Source: Winogradskyella sp. PG-2 (GTDB lineage: Bacteria; Bacteroidota; Bacteroidia; Flavobacteriales; Flavobacteriaceae). Taken from it: 64,000 nt of DNA. The stretch spans positions 2,602,001 through 2,666,000 of the forward strand of contig NZ_AP014583.1 in NCBI RefSeq assembly GCF_000828715.1, read 5' to 3'. This document shows positions 17,306-26,642 of the stretch, in pieces. The notes beneath the pieces were generated by a model. That model made no database searches, was not told the origin of the DNA, and saw only the letters and a program-made list of their open reading frames with translations. A program made the translations under genes and the position numbers. Every line of letters begins with the position of its first letter. Position 1 is the first letter of the stretch.

Positions 17306-18400
17306 ATGCAAAGTAAACATAAAAAAAGAATCTGTATTGTATCTCGATCATTAAGTGAGGGAGGCGCAGATAGAGTTGCTGCAATGCAATCGATTTTTTT
17401 AAGTGATTTAGGTTATCAGGTTTTTATTGTAACTATTCTAGATGGTATTGCTTACCCTTACAGAGGTGAATTGTTAAACTTAGGTAAAATTAAAAAGCGA
17501 AATGATACCATTATTGGACGTTTTAAGCGTTTATTGTTATTTAAGAATTATTTAAAATCTAATAAAATAGATATTATCATAGATCATCGTGTGAGATCTA
17601 AACCATTTTCAGAATATATAATCTCAGGTTTCATATATCCCAAAAAGGTAATTTACATGGTACATAATTATGCCATCGACTTATACTTTCCACCTTTTAA
17701 ATGGCTGACTAAACTGTTTTATAAAAATTCTAAAAGTATTGTATCCGTTTCAAAAGGTATTGATACTTTAGTGAAGAAAACTTATGATTTTAATAACCAA
17801 ACAACGATTTATAATCCAATAGACTTTAACTACATTAATGATCTAAAAAATGATGAAATTAGTGAATCTTCATCGTTTATATTTTGGTATGGTCGTTTTG
17901 AGGAAGAACAAAAAAATATGTCTTTGTTAGTAGATGCGTATCAAAAATCTGAATTACCAAGAAAGAATATAAAACTCATTCTCATGGGTAATGGAAAAGA
18001 TAAAGAGATGATAAAATCCAAGATATCAAGTTTCGATAATAATCATATGATAGATATTATTCCATTTTCAACAAATCCTTTTGCCTATATTAATGCATCA
18101 AAATTTACAGTGTTATCGAGCCGATTTGAAGGTTTTCCAATGACGGTTTTAGAGTCTTTAGCTTGTGGAATTCCTGTTGTAAGTGTACAATATCAAAATT
18201 ATCAAGATGGTGTAATTGTTAATAATATTAATGGTTTACTAGTAGAGAATGACAATCCCGAAATACTTGCTGAGGCATTTAATCGTTTTATTAATGACGA
18301 AAAATTATATCTTAGCTGTAAAGCTAATGCAAAGCAAAGTGTAATGACCTTTGCGGTAGATAATATTGCTGAACAATGGAAAGATTTAATTGAAGCATAA
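17306..18400 (+). CDS. GT4-family glycosyltransferase
   Basis: A 364-residue GT-B enzyme. The N-terminal acceptor domain begins RICIVSRSLSEGGADRVA, including the glycine-rich loop. The C-terminal donor domain has FWYGRFEEEQKN (193-204), LILMGNG (224-230) and the E-x7-E signature SRFEGFPMTVLESLACGIP (Glu275 and Glu283). It probably adds one sugar of the repeat unit on the cytoplasmic face. The FdtA-like gene begins 10 bases after its stop, so the two are co-transcribed. Confidence 0.9.
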   Translation: MQSKHKKRICIVSRSLSEGGADRVAAMQSIFLSDLGYQVFIVTILDGIAYPYRGELLNLGKIKKRNDTIIGRFKRLLLFKNYLKSNKIDIIIDHRVRSKPFSEYIISGFIYPKKVIYMVHNYAIDLYFPPFKWLTKLFYKNSKSIVSVSKGIDTLVKKTYDFNNQTTIYNPIDFNYINDLKNDEISESSSFIFWYGRFEEEQKNMSLLVDAYQKSELPRKNIKLILMGNGKDKEMIKSKISSFDNNHMIDIIPFSTNPFAYINASKFTVLSSRFEGFPMTVLESLACGIPVVSVQYQNYQDGVIVNNINGLLVENDNPEILAEAFNRFINDEKLYLSCKANAKQSVMTFAVDNIAEQWKDLIEA

Positions 18401-18410
18401 ATGAAGAGTA

Positions 18411-18821
18411 ATGAAAACAAATATTGAAGATGTTTCAGTAATTGAAATTCCTAGGGTACATGATGAACGTGGACTTTTAGCCGTAATTGAGAATGATATA
18501 ATTCCTTTTGAGATTAAAAGGGTTTATTATTTGTACGATGTGCCTAGTGATGCTTTTAGAGGCGGACATGCACACAAGAAATTGCAACAATTAATCATTC
18601 CACTTTCTGGAAGTTTTGATGTCCTTATTAAGGATGGTGAAAATGAACAGACCATTAATTTAAATAAACCTCATAAAGGTTTACTAATAGTACCAGGAAT
18701 ATGGCGTGAGATTGATAATTTTTCTTCTGGTTGTGTTTGTTTGGTTTTAGCGTCTTCGGTTTATGATGAATCTGACTACATAAGAGATTTTAATGATTTT
18801 TTAATTTTTAAAGAGTCTTAA
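18411..18821 (+). CDS. FdtA/WxcM-like dTDP-4-keto-6-deoxyhexose 3,4-ketoisomerase
   Basis: A 136-residue single-domain cupin that would move the keto group of dTDP-4-keto-6-deoxyglucose from C4 to C3 ahead of transamination. Family landmarks are IPRVHDERGLLAVIE (residues 13-27, with Arg20), RVYYLYDVP (37-45), RGGHAHKK (50-57; His53 and His55 are the likely catalytic pair), and VPGIWREIDNFSSG. It follows the GT4 gene and overlaps the convergent GT2 gene by 21 bases. Whether the product is the galacto (Fdt) or gluco (Qdt) epimer cannot be read from the sequence. Confidence 0.88.
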   Translation: MKTNIEDVSVIEIPRVHDERGLLAVIENDIIPFEIKRVYYLYDVPSDAFRGGHAHKKLQQLIIPLSGSFDVLIKDGENEQTINLNKPHKGLLIVPGIWREIDNFSSGCVCLVLASSVYDESDYIRDFNDFLIFKES

Positions 18822-19742
18822 ATACAATGGATTTTTGATAAGGTAAGGCCTTATTTTATTAAGTAATTGTAAAAGAACTGATGGTGTGCTTAACAGCATC
18901 TTCTGCTTAAAATTCAAGTTTTTAAAATCTATAGTTTTAATCGTCTTTTTAGAAATTTGTGATTCACCATTAATTTTTGTTCTTAAAGCCAAACCATAAC
19001 GTTTAATATCTAAATATTTTTTTAGGTAAGTATTGTTTATTTCAAATTTAGAGAACGAATTGAAAAGTATAAATCTTGCTTCATTATCTTCATATTTACC
19101 TAAACTTCCCTCAATTGAATTATCATAAATCATAGTCGATTCTGGATGAAACACAATGACTTCTTTTAAAGCAACTCTAATCCATAAATCTAAGTCTTGA
19201 CTGCTTAAATAAATAGGGTTAAACATGTCGTAGTCTATAAATTTATCTTTTTTAATTGCGGCTGCTGAAGTCCAAACTAAAGTGTTTTGTAAGCTAGCTT
19301 TAAAAAAATCTTCTACAACTAGAGGTTTTGACTGGGATATGTCAATATCTAGTTTTGCAGGTAAAATAGCGTGTTCACTGTGTTTAATATGGTAATTAGT
19401 TGCATAGATACCTGCATTTGGTGAAAAATCGATACACTCTTTTAAACTTTCTAAGTGCTTAGGTTTCCATATATCATCTGCATCTAAGAAAGCTATGTAA
19501 GTACCTTTTGCAAAGGATGATCCATTGTTTCTAGCTTTACTTGCACCTTGGTTATCTTGATGAAATAATTTTATTTTCTCTGAAGAAAAGGTTTCAACTA
19601 TTGATACACTATTGTCTGTTGAGCCATCATTTACTATAACTATTTCGTAATCTTTAAAAGTTTGGTTTAATGCACTTTTTAAACATTCAGAAATATATTC
19701 TGCTTTGTTATATAATGGAATTATGACTGAGAAAAAAGGCAT
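18801..19742 (-). CDS. GT2 glycosyltransferase
   Basis: A 313-residue GT-A enzyme. It begins FFSVIIPLYNKAEYISECL, has VNDGSTDNS (37-45) and the DADD metal motif (87-90), and contains DLDLWIRVALKE in the acceptor region. There are no membrane helices. It probably transfers a sugar in assembly of the surface polysaccharide repeat unit. Its start is 1 base after the stop of the KpsS-like gene, so the two form a minus-strand operon. Confidence 0.9.
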   Translation of the reverse strand: MPFFSVIIPLYNKAEYISECLKSALNQTFKDYEIVIVNDGSTDNSVSIVETFSSEKIKLFHQDNQGASKARNNGSSFAKGTYIAFLDADDIWKPKHLESLKECIDFSPNAGIYATNYHIKHSEHAILPAKLDIDISQSKPLVVEDFFKASLQNTLVWTSAAAIKKDKFIDYDMFNPIYLSSQDLDLWIRVALKEVIVFHPESTMIYDNSIEGSLGKYEDNEARFILFNSFSKFEINNTYLKKYLDIKRYGLALRTKINGESQISKKTIKTIDFKNLNFKQKMLLSTPSVLLQLLNKIRPYLIKNPLYLRLFKN

Positions 19743-19743
19743 A

Positions 19744-21048
19744 TTAGCGATGATCTAGTATATGATTGGCAATATACTGAGACGATTTTAAATCTTTATC
19801 TGTAATTGAACCTTTTAATAAAGCAGTACTAAATAACAAGTTTTTAAAATTGTCTATACTTTTTATATTTGGTGAATAACTTAATGCCTTTTCTAATAGT
19901 AATGCTACCTCATCCTTGTTTTTAAGTTTTAAGCAAATATTTGTCCAGTCATAAAAAGAATTACCTAAGACTACAACAGGCTTGTAATTTAAAATCGCTT
20001 CAACGCCAACTGTAGAATTGTTTACAATGATAACATCTGAAGATTCTATAGCAATATTGAGTGAAGTCAAATTATCAATTTTAATTTCATTTTCGATCGA
20101 AAAATCATAAAAAGACTTTTCGTATTTATCAATAAATAAAGGGTGTTCTCTAATTATTAATTCTACGTTTTCAGGAAGATTAGAGTATATGCTTTTAATA
20201 ATTTCTGTGTGTGATTTAAAAAAAGGGCTATGATAAATCATATTAACATCTAGTGGTACTTGTAAGACTAGAAGTACGATTTTATGATTTGTGTTATAAT
20301 TGATTAACGGGTTTGTAGCCTTAGTTGTCTTAAGTGTAGAAGTGTTTATATCTGCAAATTTTAAATCTGGTGGATAAAATTTACTACGCTTAAAAAGTGC
20401 AATTAATAGCATATCGAAACCTCTATAAATTGGAGATCTTTTATATTTAGTTGTGTTATGATTTAAATCAAACCCCGAATCTGAATATGTTTTTGAAGTA
20501 CCTAATTCGTTCAGTTTTCTAATACTCAAATTAGCGTTTACTCCGCTTTCATCAAAGAATGTTGTGTTGAATGGACCTTGTTCTATAAAATAAACCTTGA
20601 TATCATTTTGTTTAGCAAGAGCAACTGCAATTTCAATACTCATACGAGAATCACCAACACAAATAAGATAATTAGGTTTTGATTTTGTAAAGATCGAATC
20701 AAAAATATCAATATATGCCAAGGCTTGTAATTGTAATGCTAATTTTGAAATATACTGATTTAAGCCGAGATGAAATTTAGTGTAATCATTATATGGAAGA
20801 TTTTTGTAAAGCTTTGTTTCATTAATAATACCAATATAACTTGCCTTTTTTCGTCGCACTAGAAATCTAGCTTTTAAAGCAATCCAAGAGCTGAATTTTA
20901 ATCGTAATAAGGTGTATAAAAAGCCACTAAAATGAATACTGTAAACTTTAAAATCTAGAGGTTGACTCGAGCCATTTTGGAGGTTCTTTTTAATGTCGAG
21001 AAAGAATCTCGAAAATTTATCAAAATAGCCAAGACAGAGTACAGTCAT
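19744..21048 (-). CDS. KpsS/KpsC-like capsule-type glycosyltransferase (PF05159 type)
   Basis: A 434-residue GT-B-like protein whose C-terminal half carries the capsule-biosynthesis signature: ELIIREHPLFIDKY, then NNSTVGVEAILNYKPVVVLG followed by SFYDW. In Gram-negative capsule systems, KpsS and KpsC with this signature are retaining beta-Kdo transferases that build the poly-Kdo linker. The middle has YLICVGDSRMSIEIAVAL and VYFIEQGPFNTTFFDESG. It is co-transcribed with the downstream GT2 gene. Kdo as donor is only a family-based possibility. Confidence 0.7.
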   Translation of the reverse strand: MTVLCLGYFDKFSRFFLDIKKNLQNGSSQPLDFKVYSIHFSGFLYTLLRLKFSSWIALKARFLVRRKKASYIGIINETKLYKNLPYNDYTKFHLGLNQYISKLALQLQALAYIDIFDSIFTKSKPNYLICVGDSRMSIEIAVALAKQNDIKVYFIEQGPFNTTFFDESGVNANLSIRKLNELGTSKTYSDSGFDLNHNTTKYKRSPIYRGFDMLLIALFKRSKFYPPDLKFADINTSTLKTTKATNPLINYNTNHKIVLLVLQVPLDVNMIYHSPFFKSHTEIIKSIYSNLPENVELIIREHPLFIDKYEKSFYDFSIENEIKIDNLTSLNIAIESSDVIIVNNSTVGVEAILNYKPVVVLGNSFYDWTNICLKLKNKDEVALLLEKALSYSPNIKSIDNFKNLLFSTALLKGSITDKDLKSSQYIANHILDHR

Positions 21049-21072
21049 TTGTTTTATTTAGAAAAAGCAGAC

Positions 21073-21756
21073 TTAAGTCTTACGTTGCACAACTTCAAAA
21101 ACTTTGTTTTCGTCACACTTTAAGGTTTTACTTGGATATTTTAAAAGTAGTGCATAATCGTGAGTTGCCATTAAAATGGTATTACCATTCTTATTAATGT
21201 CTTGCAACACTTCCATAACTTCAATACTAGTTTGTGGGTCTAGATTTCCTGTTGGCTCATCTGCTAAAATTAACTCAGGATCATTTAATAAAGCTCTGGC
21301 AATGGCAATGCGTTGTTGTTCTCCACCAGAAAGTTCATGAGGATACTTAAACCCTTTAGTTTTCATTGCAACTTTATCTAAAACGGTTTCAATACGCTCT
21401 TTTATTTTTTCTTTTTCTTTCCAGCCAGTAGCTTTTAATACAAACTCTAAATTTCCATTAATAGTTCTATCTGGTAGTAATTTAAAATCCTGAAAAACAA
21501 CACCCAATTTTCGTCTTAAAAACGGAATGTCTTTCTCTTTCATGGTTCTAAGATTAAAGTCAACAACAGAGCCTTCGCCTTCTGTTAACTCTAAATCACC
21601 ATAAAGCGTTTTCATAAAACTACTCTTTCCACTTCCTGTTTTACCGATAAGATACACAAAATCACCTTTTTGCATTTCAAAATTCACATTTGAAAGCACC
21701 ATGCTTTCTCCTTGGTATATGGTAGCATTTTGAAGTTGTAAAACCGTTTCGGACAT
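21073..21756 (-). CDS. ftsE: Cell-division ABC transporter ATPase FtsE
   Basis: A 227-residue ABC ATPase of FtsE length. Walker A is GKTGSGKS (38-45), the Q-loop is [13 protein letters not shown] (87-97, typical of FtsE), the signature is LSGGEQQR (142-149), Walker B is LILADEP and the switch is ATHD. FtsE works with the membrane protein FtsX to control peptidoglycan hydrolases at the septum. No ftsX is adjacent here, which is usual in this group. It is monocistronic and divergent from the beta-helix gene. Confidence 0.88.
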   Translation of the reverse strand: MSETVLQLQNATIYQGESMVLSNVNFEMQKGDFVYLIGKTGSGKSSFMKTLYGDLELTEGEGSVVDFNLRTMKEKDIPFLRRKLGVVFQDFKLLPDRTINGNLEFVLKATGWKEKEKIKERIETVLDKVAMKTKGFKYPHELSGGEQQRIAIARALLNDPELILADEPTGNLDPQTSIEVMEVLQDINKNGNTILMATHDYALLLKYPSKTLKCDENKVFEVVQRKT

Positions 21757-21856
21757 ATTTTTTTATAAAAATTTAGGTATGTGTAAAAGTATCGTTTAAA
21801 ATTTCAAATCCCAAATACTAATTTTACCTTGGCATAGTAATTGAAAAGTTACATAT

Positions 21857-23455
21857 ATGAGATATTTAATTAGCTTATTAATCTTATTGTTTTCAATGAT
21901 TTCGTTTAGTCAAAACGAGTTTCATGTTTTTCCTAACGATGGAAATATAGTGCAAGGAACTAAAACAGGTGACGGAAGTATAGATAAACCTTGGGATTTA
22001 CAAACTGCACTTTCTCAATCTTCAGAACGTGTAAATGGTGGTGATATTATATGGATCCACGAAGGTGTTTATACTGGTAGCTACAGAAGTGAACTACAAT
22101 CTACAATTCTTAATAAATATATTACAGTTTCAGCATATGAGAATGAAAAGGTGATTCTTAATGGAAATAAAGGTAGGAAACTAAACTATGTATTAGAAGT
22201 CAATGGATCCAAGGTGATTTATAAAAATTTTGAGATTACTTATTTAGGCGACTTTTCTAGAATAAAGGGTGAAGATAATTTTATAGCTTCAACTGGCATA
22301 AATCACCGAAAAGGTGAAGACTGTAAATTTCAAAATTTAGTTATTCATAATATTCCGGGTTCTGGTATTGGCTCATGGAAAGCAACTGGAGGAACTGTAA
22401 TAGAAGATTGTACTATATATAACAATGGTTATAAAGGTTCTCGCGGACATGGAGTTGGTATTTATATTCAAAATCAAAGTGACAAGACACGATTAATTCG
22501 TAACAATATCATTTATAATAATTACTACAAAGGAATTGAGGTTTGGTCAGCAACTTCTGGTTCTAAGTATGAGTTTGTGAAAAACATAACGCTTACTGAT
22601 AATATTATTTTTAACAATGGCTCACCTTCTAAAAAGTATGTAGATAATTTAATAATTGCATCTAAGGACGCTGAAGGAATTAATGTAGCTAAAGATATTA
22701 AGGTAATAAATAATATTTTATACCATAACGTAGATTTTAACGATATGAAGAACTATGGTTATGGTTCTTCTTTAACCTTGGGTTATTCTAGCGAGTCTCC
22801 TGTAGAAAATATCTTTATAGATAATAATATTATTATCGGAAAGAATAATGCTTTAAACATTTCGCAGGCAAAGTCTATTGTATTTAAAAATAATATTACA
22901 TACGCAGGTTATATCCATTTTAATACTTCAGTTATAGAAGCACTAAAATCTGGTGAATTAGACATGAACAATAATTCTTATTTCACAAGACCTTTAAGTG
23001 GATTTAGAGTAAATAAATTAAAAGATTATAAGTTAGACCAATGGCAAACGGAATTCAACGTAGAAAGAAATAGCATACTAAGTCAATTGAAAGATTTTGA
23101 TATTAGCCCATATATAAAAGTGCAGCGCTTCAATACAAACTCAAATCATTTTAATGTAGCACTTTTAGATAAAGATGGTAATAATAATATTGTGGATTTT
23201 AGTCATTGCAATGTTGAAGAGGGTATGACCTTTAAAATATATGATATTGAAAACAGAACTGTAATTATAAAGTCTGGAAACATTTCTAGTGACTTAAAAA
23301 TTAGACTTCCAATGAATTTAAATCAACTAGAAATGCCATTACACAATAAAGATGCAACCAAGTCTGCAAATAATTTTGGAGTATTCAGGATAGAATTTAC
23401 CGAGAAGCCTAAACACAAAACATTCTTTGGCAGACTGTTTGGGTGGCTATTTTAA
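21857..23455 (+). CDS. Secreted right-handed beta-helix protein
   Basis: A 532-residue protein with a signal peptide (about residues 1-19, ending SFSQ). A DGSIDKPWDLQTAL entry motif is typical of pectate-lyase-like and DUF1565-like folds. Repeated short strands follow (IEDCTIYNNG, IRNNIIYNN, LTDNIIFNNG, INNILYHN, IDNNIIIG), i.e. coils of a parallel beta-helix. A C-terminal beta-rich domain (about 400-500) follows. It is possibly a polysaccharide lyase or glycan-binding protein; no catalytic residues can be fixed. A TAATTTTA box at 21819 may be its promoter. Confidence 0.75.
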   Translation: MRYLISLLILLFSMISFSQNEFHVFPNDGNIVQGTKTGDGSIDKPWDLQTALSQSSERVNGGDIIWIHEGVYTGSYRSELQSTILNKYITVSAYENEKVILNGNKGRKLNYVLEVNGSKVIYKNFEITYLGDFSRIKGEDNFIASTGINHRKGEDCKFQNLVIHNIPGSGIGSWKATGGTVIEDCTIYNNGYKGSRGHGVGIYIQNQSDKTRLIRNNIIYNNYYKGIEVWSATSGSKYEFVKNITLTDNIIFNNGSPSKKYVDNLIIASKDAEGINVAKDIKVINNILYHNVDFNDMKNYGYGSSLTLGYSSESPVENIFIDNNIIIGKNNALNISQAKSIVFKNNITYAGYIHFNTSVIEALKSGELDMNNNSYFTRPLSGFRVNKLKDYKLDQWQTEFNVERNSILSQLKDFDISPYIKVQRFNTNSNHFNVALLDKDGNNNIVDFSHCNVEEGMTFKIYDIENRTVIIKSGNISSDLKIRLPMNLNQLEMPLHNKDATKSANNFGVFRIEFTEKPKHKTFFGRLFGWLF

Positions 23456-23516
23456 CATTTAATAAGTCAGTTTATAATTATACAGAATTTCTACCGTTAT
23501 AGGTTTTGTATTGAAT

Positions 23517-23524
23517 TATATTTG
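23517..23524 (+). promoter_or_regulatory. -7 box upstream of the TPR gene (TATATTTG)
   Basis: TATATTTG is an exact TAnnTTTG match, 36 bases before the ATG at 23560. No TTG is found at the ideal -33 spacing. Confidence 0.5.
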
Positions 23525-23559
23525 ATTCATCAAAAGATAATAATCAAAAAGCGAAACAA

Positions 23560-26500
23560 ATGCTATTTTCAAAAAGACAATTAATCATCGTTTTTCTTAC
23601 CTTTTCTTTACTAGGTGTAGCTCAGAAATCAGCAGTATACACAAGTGATTTACAAGATTACCAGAAAGCATTAACCTTATATAATAATAAACAATATAAA
23701 GCTGCTCAGTCCTTGTTTGACGATATAAGGTATAACACTAATGATATTACTATAAAATCAGATTGCGCTTATTACATAGCTAATTGCGCAGTGCGATTGA
23801 ATCAGAATAATGCAGATGATTTAATTGCTGAGTTTGTTGAAGAATATCCAACAAGTACCAAAAGGAATACAGCTTTTTTAGATGTTGCAGATTATTATTT
23901 TGAAAACTCAAAATACGCTTATGCGCGCAAATGGTATCAAAAAGTAGAAGAAGTTAGTATTGCACGTTCAGAAAGAGATCGATTCAATTTTAATTATGGT
24001 TATTCACTGTATTCTACAAAAAGTAAAAAACAAGCTACTAAGTATTTAAATCGAGTTATTGATTCTAAGGAGTATGGATCCCAAGCCAAGTATTATATTG
24101 GTTATATGGCTTATGAAGGAGATGATTATGATACTGCTAATGAATATTTTGATCAGGTTAGAGATAACGAAAAATACAAAGAGAAGCTATCTTATTACCA
24201 AGCGGATTTAAATTTTAAACTTGGAAAGTTTGAAAAAGCTATAGAATTAGCTGAAGAACAACTACCAAAAAGCAGAGGTGATGAAGAATCAGAACTTTCA
24301 AAAATAATTGGTGAAAGCTATTTTAACCTAGAGCAGTATTCTGAAGCTTTACCTTATCTAAAAGCATATAAAGGTAAACGCGGCAAATGGAATAATACAG
24401 ATTACTATCAATTAGGCTACACGTATTATAAGCAAAATGACTTTGAGTCTGCCATTTCGGAATTCAATAAAATTATAGATGGTAATAATTCAGTAGCTCA
24501 AAATGCCTACTACCATTTGGGTGAGAGTTATATCAATTTAGATAAAAAACAAGAAGCTTTAAATGCTTTTAGAAATGCATCAGAAATGGATTATGATGGT
24601 AAAATTCAGGAAGATGCTTGGTTGAACTACGCTAAGATAAGTTATGAAATAGGGAATCCATATCAGTCAGTACCTCAAGTGCTGGCAGGTTATTTAGATA
24701 AGTATCCAGAAACTAATTATAAAGAGGAAATAGAAACCTTATTAATCGATTCTTATATTACATCAAAAAACTACAAGGAAGCCTTAGAACTTTTAAAAGG
24801 AAAAAATAGTTTCGAAAATAAAGTAGCTCATCAAAAAGTAGCATTTTTTAGAGGTATTGAATTGTATAATGAAACAAGATATAGTGAAGCCCTAGATTTA
24901 TTCAATAGTTCATTAAAAGAACCAAGAGAACCATTTTTTGTTGCGAAAGCTACATTTTGGAAAGCTGAAACAGAATATAATTTAACGAATTATAATGATG
25001 CTTTAATTGGATTTAAACAATTTAATGGAATTTCAGAAGCTTCTAGTTTACCAGAATATGAAAACTTAGATTATAATTTGGCTTACACTTATTTTAAGTT
25101 GAAGGATTATACAAATGCTTCAAAATACTTTCAAAAATTTATTGACGCAAATTCTAGTAATCGCTTACGTAGAAACGATGCTTATTTAAGATTAGCAGAT
25201 GGTTATTTTGTGTCTAGTAAATATCAAAATGCGATAACAGCTTATAATAAAGCCATTCAAATTAATGAGATTGAAACTGATTATGCAGCATTTCAAAAAG
25301 CAATGAGTCAAGGCTATTTAGGCAAGGTTTCTAACAAAATATCAGAATTAAAAACATTTATTGAGGGCTATCCAAAATCTGCATTGCGAGATGATGCAAT
25401 GTACGAGTTGGCAAACTCTTTCGTGAAATCAAATGATACTGATAAGGCTATGCAGATGTATGATAGGCTAAATTCAGAATACAGACGTAGTGCTTTTACA
25501 TCTAAAGCCTTATTGCGTCAAGGTTTAGTGTATTATAATGGTAATGATAATGAACGTGCATTAACAAAATTCAGAAAAGTTGCTAAAGAATTTCCTGGTT
25601 CTGGTGAGGCAGTCCAGGCCGTTTCTACTGCTCGTCTAATTTATATAGATGTAGGAAGAGTAGATGAATATGCACGTTGGGTAAAATCATTAGATTACGT
25701 TGAGGTGACTGATGTAGAATTAGACAACACAATGTATTTAGCCGCAGAAAAACCGTATTTAGATAATGATACAGATAAAGCGATTCGTCAGTTTAATAAA
25801 TACTTAAATCAATTTCCTAATGGAATACATGCTTTAAAATCACATTTTTATCTAGCACAATTATATTACAAAAAGGATTTATTTGATAATGCACAGCCAC
25901 ATTATAAATATGTAGTTGAAGCTTCAAAAAGTGAATATACAGAGCAGGCAACAGTGAAGTTATGTGAAATATATTTAACTAATTCTAATTGGTCTAGAGC
26001 AATTCCTGTACTTAAAACATTAGAAGAAGAGGCAGATTATCCGCAAAATGTATTGTATGCGCAATCTAATTTAATGAATGCCTATTATCAAACAGAAGAT
26101 TACTTATCTGCAGAAACATATGCTGAAAAGGTGTTGACCAATTCTAGTTTAGATAATAAAGTAAAAAGTGATGCGAAAATCATTATTGCACGTTCTGCGA
26201 TTAAAACAGGTAATGAATCTAAAGCAAAAGAAGCATATGCAGATGTAGAAAAAATTGCAACAGGTAGTGTCGCTGCTGAAGCATTGTATTATAACGGATA
26301 TTTTAAAAATAAAGAAGGAAACTATAAAGCGTCAAATACTGCAATACAGAAGCTGGCTAAAGACTACAGTAGTTACAAGTATTATAGCGCCAAAGGATTA
26401 GTAGTTATGGCAAAGAATTTCTATGCTTTAGGTGACGCGTTTCAAGCGACATATATCCTAGAGAGTGTAATTTCTAATTTCCCGGATTTTGACGATGTTG

Positions 26501-26583
26501 TACAAAAAGCAACATTAGAATTAAATACAATAAAAGCAGAAGAAGCTAAAACAAATTCATCAATCGAGACCGACGATAATTAA
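23560..26583 (+). CDS. Large periplasmic tetratricopeptide-repeat protein
   Basis: 1007 residues with a signal peptide (LLGVAQ near residue 22) followed by about 20 or more TPR units along the whole length, for example DYYQLGYTYYKQNDFESAIS, NAYYHLGESYINLDKKQEAL and AYLRLADGYFVSSKYQNAIT. This is a long superhelical scaffold for protein-protein contacts, probably in the periplasm. The next gene, 59 bases on, encodes an outer-membrane barrel, so the pair probably works together. The partner and process are unknown. Confidence 0.85.
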   Translation: MLFSKRQLIIVFLTFSLLGVAQKSAVYTSDLQDYQKALTLYNNKQYKAAQSLFDDIRYNTNDITIKSDCAYYIANCAVRLNQNNADDLIAEFVEEYPTSTKRNTAFLDVADYYFENSKYAYARKWYQKVEEVSIARSERDRFNFNYGYSLYSTKSKKQATKYLNRVIDSKEYGSQAKYYIGYMAYEGDDYDTANEYFDQVRDNEKYKEKLSYYQADLNFKLGKFEKAIELAEEQLPKSRGDEESELSKIIGESYFNLEQYSEALPYLKAYKGKRGKWNNTDYYQLGYTYYKQNDFESAISEFNKIIDGNNSVAQNAYYHLGESYINLDKKQEALNAFRNASEMDYDGKIQEDAWLNYAKISYEIGNPYQSVPQVLAGYLDKYPETNYKEEIETLLIDSYITSKNYKEALELLKGKNSFENKVAHQKVAFFRGIELYNETRYSEALDLFNSSLKEPREPFFVAKATFWKAETEYNLTNYNDALIGFKQFNGISEASSLPEYENLDYNLAYTYFKLKDYTNASKYFQKFIDANSSNRLRRNDAYLRLADGYFVSSKYQNAITAYNKAIQINEIETDYAAFQKAMSQGYLGKVSNKISELKTFIEGYPKSALRDDAMYELANSFVKSNDTDKAMQMYDRLNSEYRRSAFTSKALLRQGLVYYNGNDNERALTKFRKVAKEFPGSGEAVQAVSTARLIYIDVGRVDEYARWVKSLDYVEVTDVELDNTMYLAAEKPYLDNDTDKAIRQFNKYLNQFPNGIHALKSHFYLAQLYYKKDLFDNAQPHYKYVVEASKSEYTEQATVKLCEIYLTNSNWSRAIPVLKTLEEEADYPQNVLYAQSNLMNAYYQTEDYLSAETYAEKVLTNSSLDNKVKSDAKIIIARSAIKTGNESKAKEAYADVEKIATGSVAAEALYYNGYFKNKEGNYKASNTAIQKLAKDYSSYKYYSAKGLVVMAKNFYALGDAFQATYILESVISNFPDFDDVVQKATLELNTIKAEEAKTNSSIETDDN

Positions 26584-26642
26584 ATTCTTGCAACAGGAAG
26601 AGTCTTATGAATTGTCCAATATTTTTAATCAAAAAATTAAAT

